Below are positions 5,647-6,811 of a DNA stretch of 6,811 nt, piece by piece. Made by a program: the position numbers and the translations under genes. The notes beneath the pieces were generated by a model. The model was not told the origin of the DNA. It was given only the letters and a program-made list of their open reading frames with translations, and ran no database searches. Numbering within the stretch: the first letter of the stretch is position 1; the number at the start of each line of letters is the position of its first letter. The DNA is taken from the NCBI GenBank assembly GCA_023392035.1, contig JAEVZY010000362.1:1-6811 (forward strand), written 5' to 3'. Origin of the DNA: Pseudomonadota bacterium. GTDB lineage: Bacteria; Pseudomonadota; Gammaproteobacteria; Burkholderiales; Burkholderiaceae_D.

Positions 5647-6681
5647 TCAGCGCGAGGCATTGCACTGCAACTGTGGTCCAAGCAAATGCCCCACCAACTC
5701 CGCAAACCCCTTCCCGCAAGCCGACGGCGTAATGTACTTCGGCGCATGCTTCAACCTGTCCTCGAACTCCCGCACATTCGCCACGCCGACTGACTTCGGA
5801 AAGAAGCCAAACATCGGCGCGTCATTCGGGGAATCGCCGGCGAAGACGCAGGCTTGGCGCACTGCTTCATCGTCCAGCGACAGGCCCAGCCGCTCCTGCA
5901 GATAGATGCGCGCCATGCCCAGCTTGTCGTAATCGCCGAACCAGCCGTTGACGTGGATCGAGCTGACCTTGGCCGTCATGCCGGCCTCTTCCATCAGCGC
6001 CACGATGCGGTCGATGGATTCGCGCGGCAGGGGCGGCACGTCTTCGCAGAAATCGATGGCGAGGTCGTACAGGCGGCAGAACTGGTCGGAGGCGATGCCG
6101 GCGCCCGGCACTTCGCGCAGGACGCGCTCGCGCACGGCTTGCAGGCGCGCCTGGTTTTGCGCGCGCGTGGCTTCATCCAGCAGATGACGGGTGCGCAGCT
6201 TGCCGGCTTCATGATCGAGCCACATGTAAAAGGCGCCGTTTTCGCCGATGACGGCATCCACCGGCCACATGCGGGCGATGTGGTCGCACCAGCCGGCCGG
6301 GCGGCCCGTGACCGGCACCAGCGCAATGCCGGCATCGCGCAGCACGCGTTGGCGCACAGCCTGCATGCGGGTCTGGTTGTGTTCGCGCTGCGCGGCATCC
6401 AGCAAGTGGCGCGTAACCAGCTTGCCGGCGGCCGCATCATGCCACATATAGAAAGCGCCGTTCTCGCCGATGACGGCATCCACCGGCCACATGCGGGCGA
6501 TATGGTCGCACCAGCCGGCGGGCCTGCCGGTCACGGGCACGACAGAAAAACCGGCTTCCTGCAGTGCCTGCAGCGCCGCATAGGCCTCGCCCGTGATCTT
6601 GCCGTGGGTGGACAGCGTGTCATCAATATCGGTAAAGACAATGCGCACGCCGGCGGCATCGAGTTGGTCCAGCGGCTTCAT
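5647..6681 (-). CDS. HAD-IIB-type phosphatase, apparently hybrid, with a 74-residue internal duplication
   Basis: 344 residues from MKPLDQLD. This start is chosen because its ATG overlaps the upstream TGA (ATGA), implying translational coupling; the frame stays open further upstream but there it runs antisense-free through the neighbouring gene's codons in another frame. HAD motifs: I, D18-I-D20-D-T22 (nucleophile and acid/base); II, VTGRP with T51, repeated with T125; III, K253 in YDKLGM; IV, GDSPND at 282-287 (Mg2+ acidic residues). The cap region contains SSIHVNGWFGD. Residues 43-116 and 117-190 are tandem copies, 59 of 74 identical; without one copy the length would be 270, usual for the family. 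The duplication covers the motif II strand and the entry to the cap, so folding or activity may be impaired. The C-terminus (GPQLQCNASR) differs from that of the left fragment (RKP). A small-molecule, perhaps sugar, phosphatase role is family inference; the substrate is unknown. Confidence 0.88.
   Translation of the reverse strand: MKPLDQLDAAGVRIVFTDIDDTLSTHGKITGEAYAALQALQEAGFSVVPVTGRPAGWCDHIARMWPVDAVIGENGAFYMWHDAAAGKLVTRHLLDAAQREHNQTRMQAVRQRVLRDAGIALVPVTGRPAGWCDHIARMWPVDAVIGENGAFYMWLDHEAGKLRTRHLLDEATRAQNQARLQAVRERVLREVPGAGIASDQFCRLYDLAIDFCEDVPPLPRESIDRIVALMEEAGMTAKVSSIHVNGWFGDYDKLGMARIYLQERLGLSLDDEAVRQACVFAGDSPNDAPMFGFFPKSVGVANVREFEDRLKHAPKYITPSACGKGFAELVGHLLGPQLQCNASR
5668..5845. repeat. 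Direct repeat partner of 1410-1587 (HAD 3' end), bounding the LRR insert
   Basis: This part of the complete HAD gene is a same-orientation copy of 1410-1587, offset by 4258 bp. The final 54 bp (5792-5845) are identical to 1534-1587; mismatches accumulate toward 5668. The two copies bracket the LRR gene pair. The pattern resembles insertion into a gene with displacement of its original 3' end, though no integrase is visible here. Confidence 0.88.
6112..6555. repeat. Two tandem 222-bp units inside the HAD gene
   Basis: Units 6334-6555 and 6112-6333 encode residues 43-116 and 117-190. Thirty-three consecutive residues starting at V48 and V122 are identical. The remainder diverges in both sequence and wobble bases (for example HDAAAGKLVT versus LDHEAGKLRT). 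That level of divergence resembles the difference between the two HAD 3' ends and argues against a very recent simple slippage duplication. Confidence 0.9.
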
Positions 6682-6811
6682 TGCAGTTCCAGCAGTAGCG
6701 GTTGATGGTCTGAGAAGGGGCAGTCCTGGTCGTTGTGCAGGCGCTTCACATGCGGCTGCCAGTCTTCGGTCACGAAGATGTAGTCGCAAGTGAAGGGCTC
6801 GGGCCCCTGCG
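6678..6811 (-). CDS. Endonuclease/exonuclease/phosphatase-family protein, C-terminal end only
   Basis: The final 43 codons and a TGA stop are visible; the rest lies beyond the right window edge. The translation includes CDYIFVTEDW and HVKRLHNDQDCPFSDHQP, then ends LLLELQ. A terminal SDH motif, with the catalytic Asp-His pair just before the last strand, is characteristic of the EEP (exonuclease III/DNase I/sphingomyelinase-like) superfamily. The stop overlaps the HAD start by four bases, so the two genes form an operon transcribed leftward. The substrate (nucleic acid, lipid or other phosphodiester) cannot be decided from this end. Confidence 0.75.
   Translation of the reverse strand, partial: QGPEPFTCDYIFVTEDWQPHVKRLHNDQDCPFSDHQPLLLELQ

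Noticed and set aside
1410..5845. Site-specific integration by a phage or ICE with the 54-bp identical block as att sites
   Set aside because: No integrase, excisionase or mobility gene is present. The repeats are long, diverged coding copies rather than short identical cores, and the HAD internal duplication fits homologous or illegitimate recombination better.
5854..6705. Long plus-strand open frame across the HAD gene
   Set aside because: It is the antisense shadow of the HAD coding frame. Its translation is a low-information His/Ala/Gly-rich sequence that repeats only because the HAD gene has a duplication.
6682..6789. N-terminal extension of the HAD protein to 6789
   Set aside because: The extension overlaps the EEP-family C-terminus in another frame and has no HAD features. 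The ATGA overlap at 6678-6681 and motif I soon after MKPLDQLD support the shorter form.

Overview
The window looks like chromosomal DNA of a GC-rich betaproteobacterium of the Burkholderiales, plausibly Oxalobacteraceae. That is an impression from codon use and protein style, not a database match. It holds a conserved housekeeping frame interrupted by a two-gene insert that looks horizontally acquired. No integrase, transposase, tRNA, rRNA or CRISPR array is visible.

Layout, left to right: (i) the 3' part of a FAD-dependent oxidoreductase with a C-terminal Rieske [2Fe-2S] domain (+, ends 1405); (ii) a 178-bp fragment of the 3' end of a HAD-phosphatase gene (-, 1410-1587), cut off abruptly; (iii) a 267-bp non-coding leader with a degenerate HrpL-type box and a strong Shine-Dalgarno sequence; (iv) two co-directional genes (+, 1855-3990 and 4049-5638) for related proteins with an F-box-like N-terminal segment and 12-13 leucine-rich repeats; (v) a HAD-IIB phosphatase gene (-, 5647-6681) carrying an internal 74-residue tandem duplication; (vi) the last 43 codons of an endonuclease/exonuclease/phosphatase-family gene (-), which overlaps the HAD start by an ATGA.

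The main result is structural. The HAD gene is present as a complete but lengthened, apparently hybrid copy on the right and as a diverged 3' fragment on the left. The fragment ends only 4 bp from the Rieske gene stop, as expected for the ancestral convergent arrangement. The simplest reading is that a DNA segment carrying the two LRR genes plus the 3' part of a related HAD gene recombined into the resident HAD gene. The left junction displaced the old 3' end. The right junction stitched the resident 5' part to the incoming 3' part slightly out of register, creating the 74-residue duplication.

The two LRR proteins are the interesting cargo. Both have Ser/Thr/Pro-rich, non-hydrophobic N-termini, an F-box-like segment split by an insert of about 25 residues, and ribonuclease-inhibitor-like repeats. 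This layout recalls the GALA F-box/LRR type III effectors of Ralstonia, so a role as host-targeted effectors is proposed as inference only.
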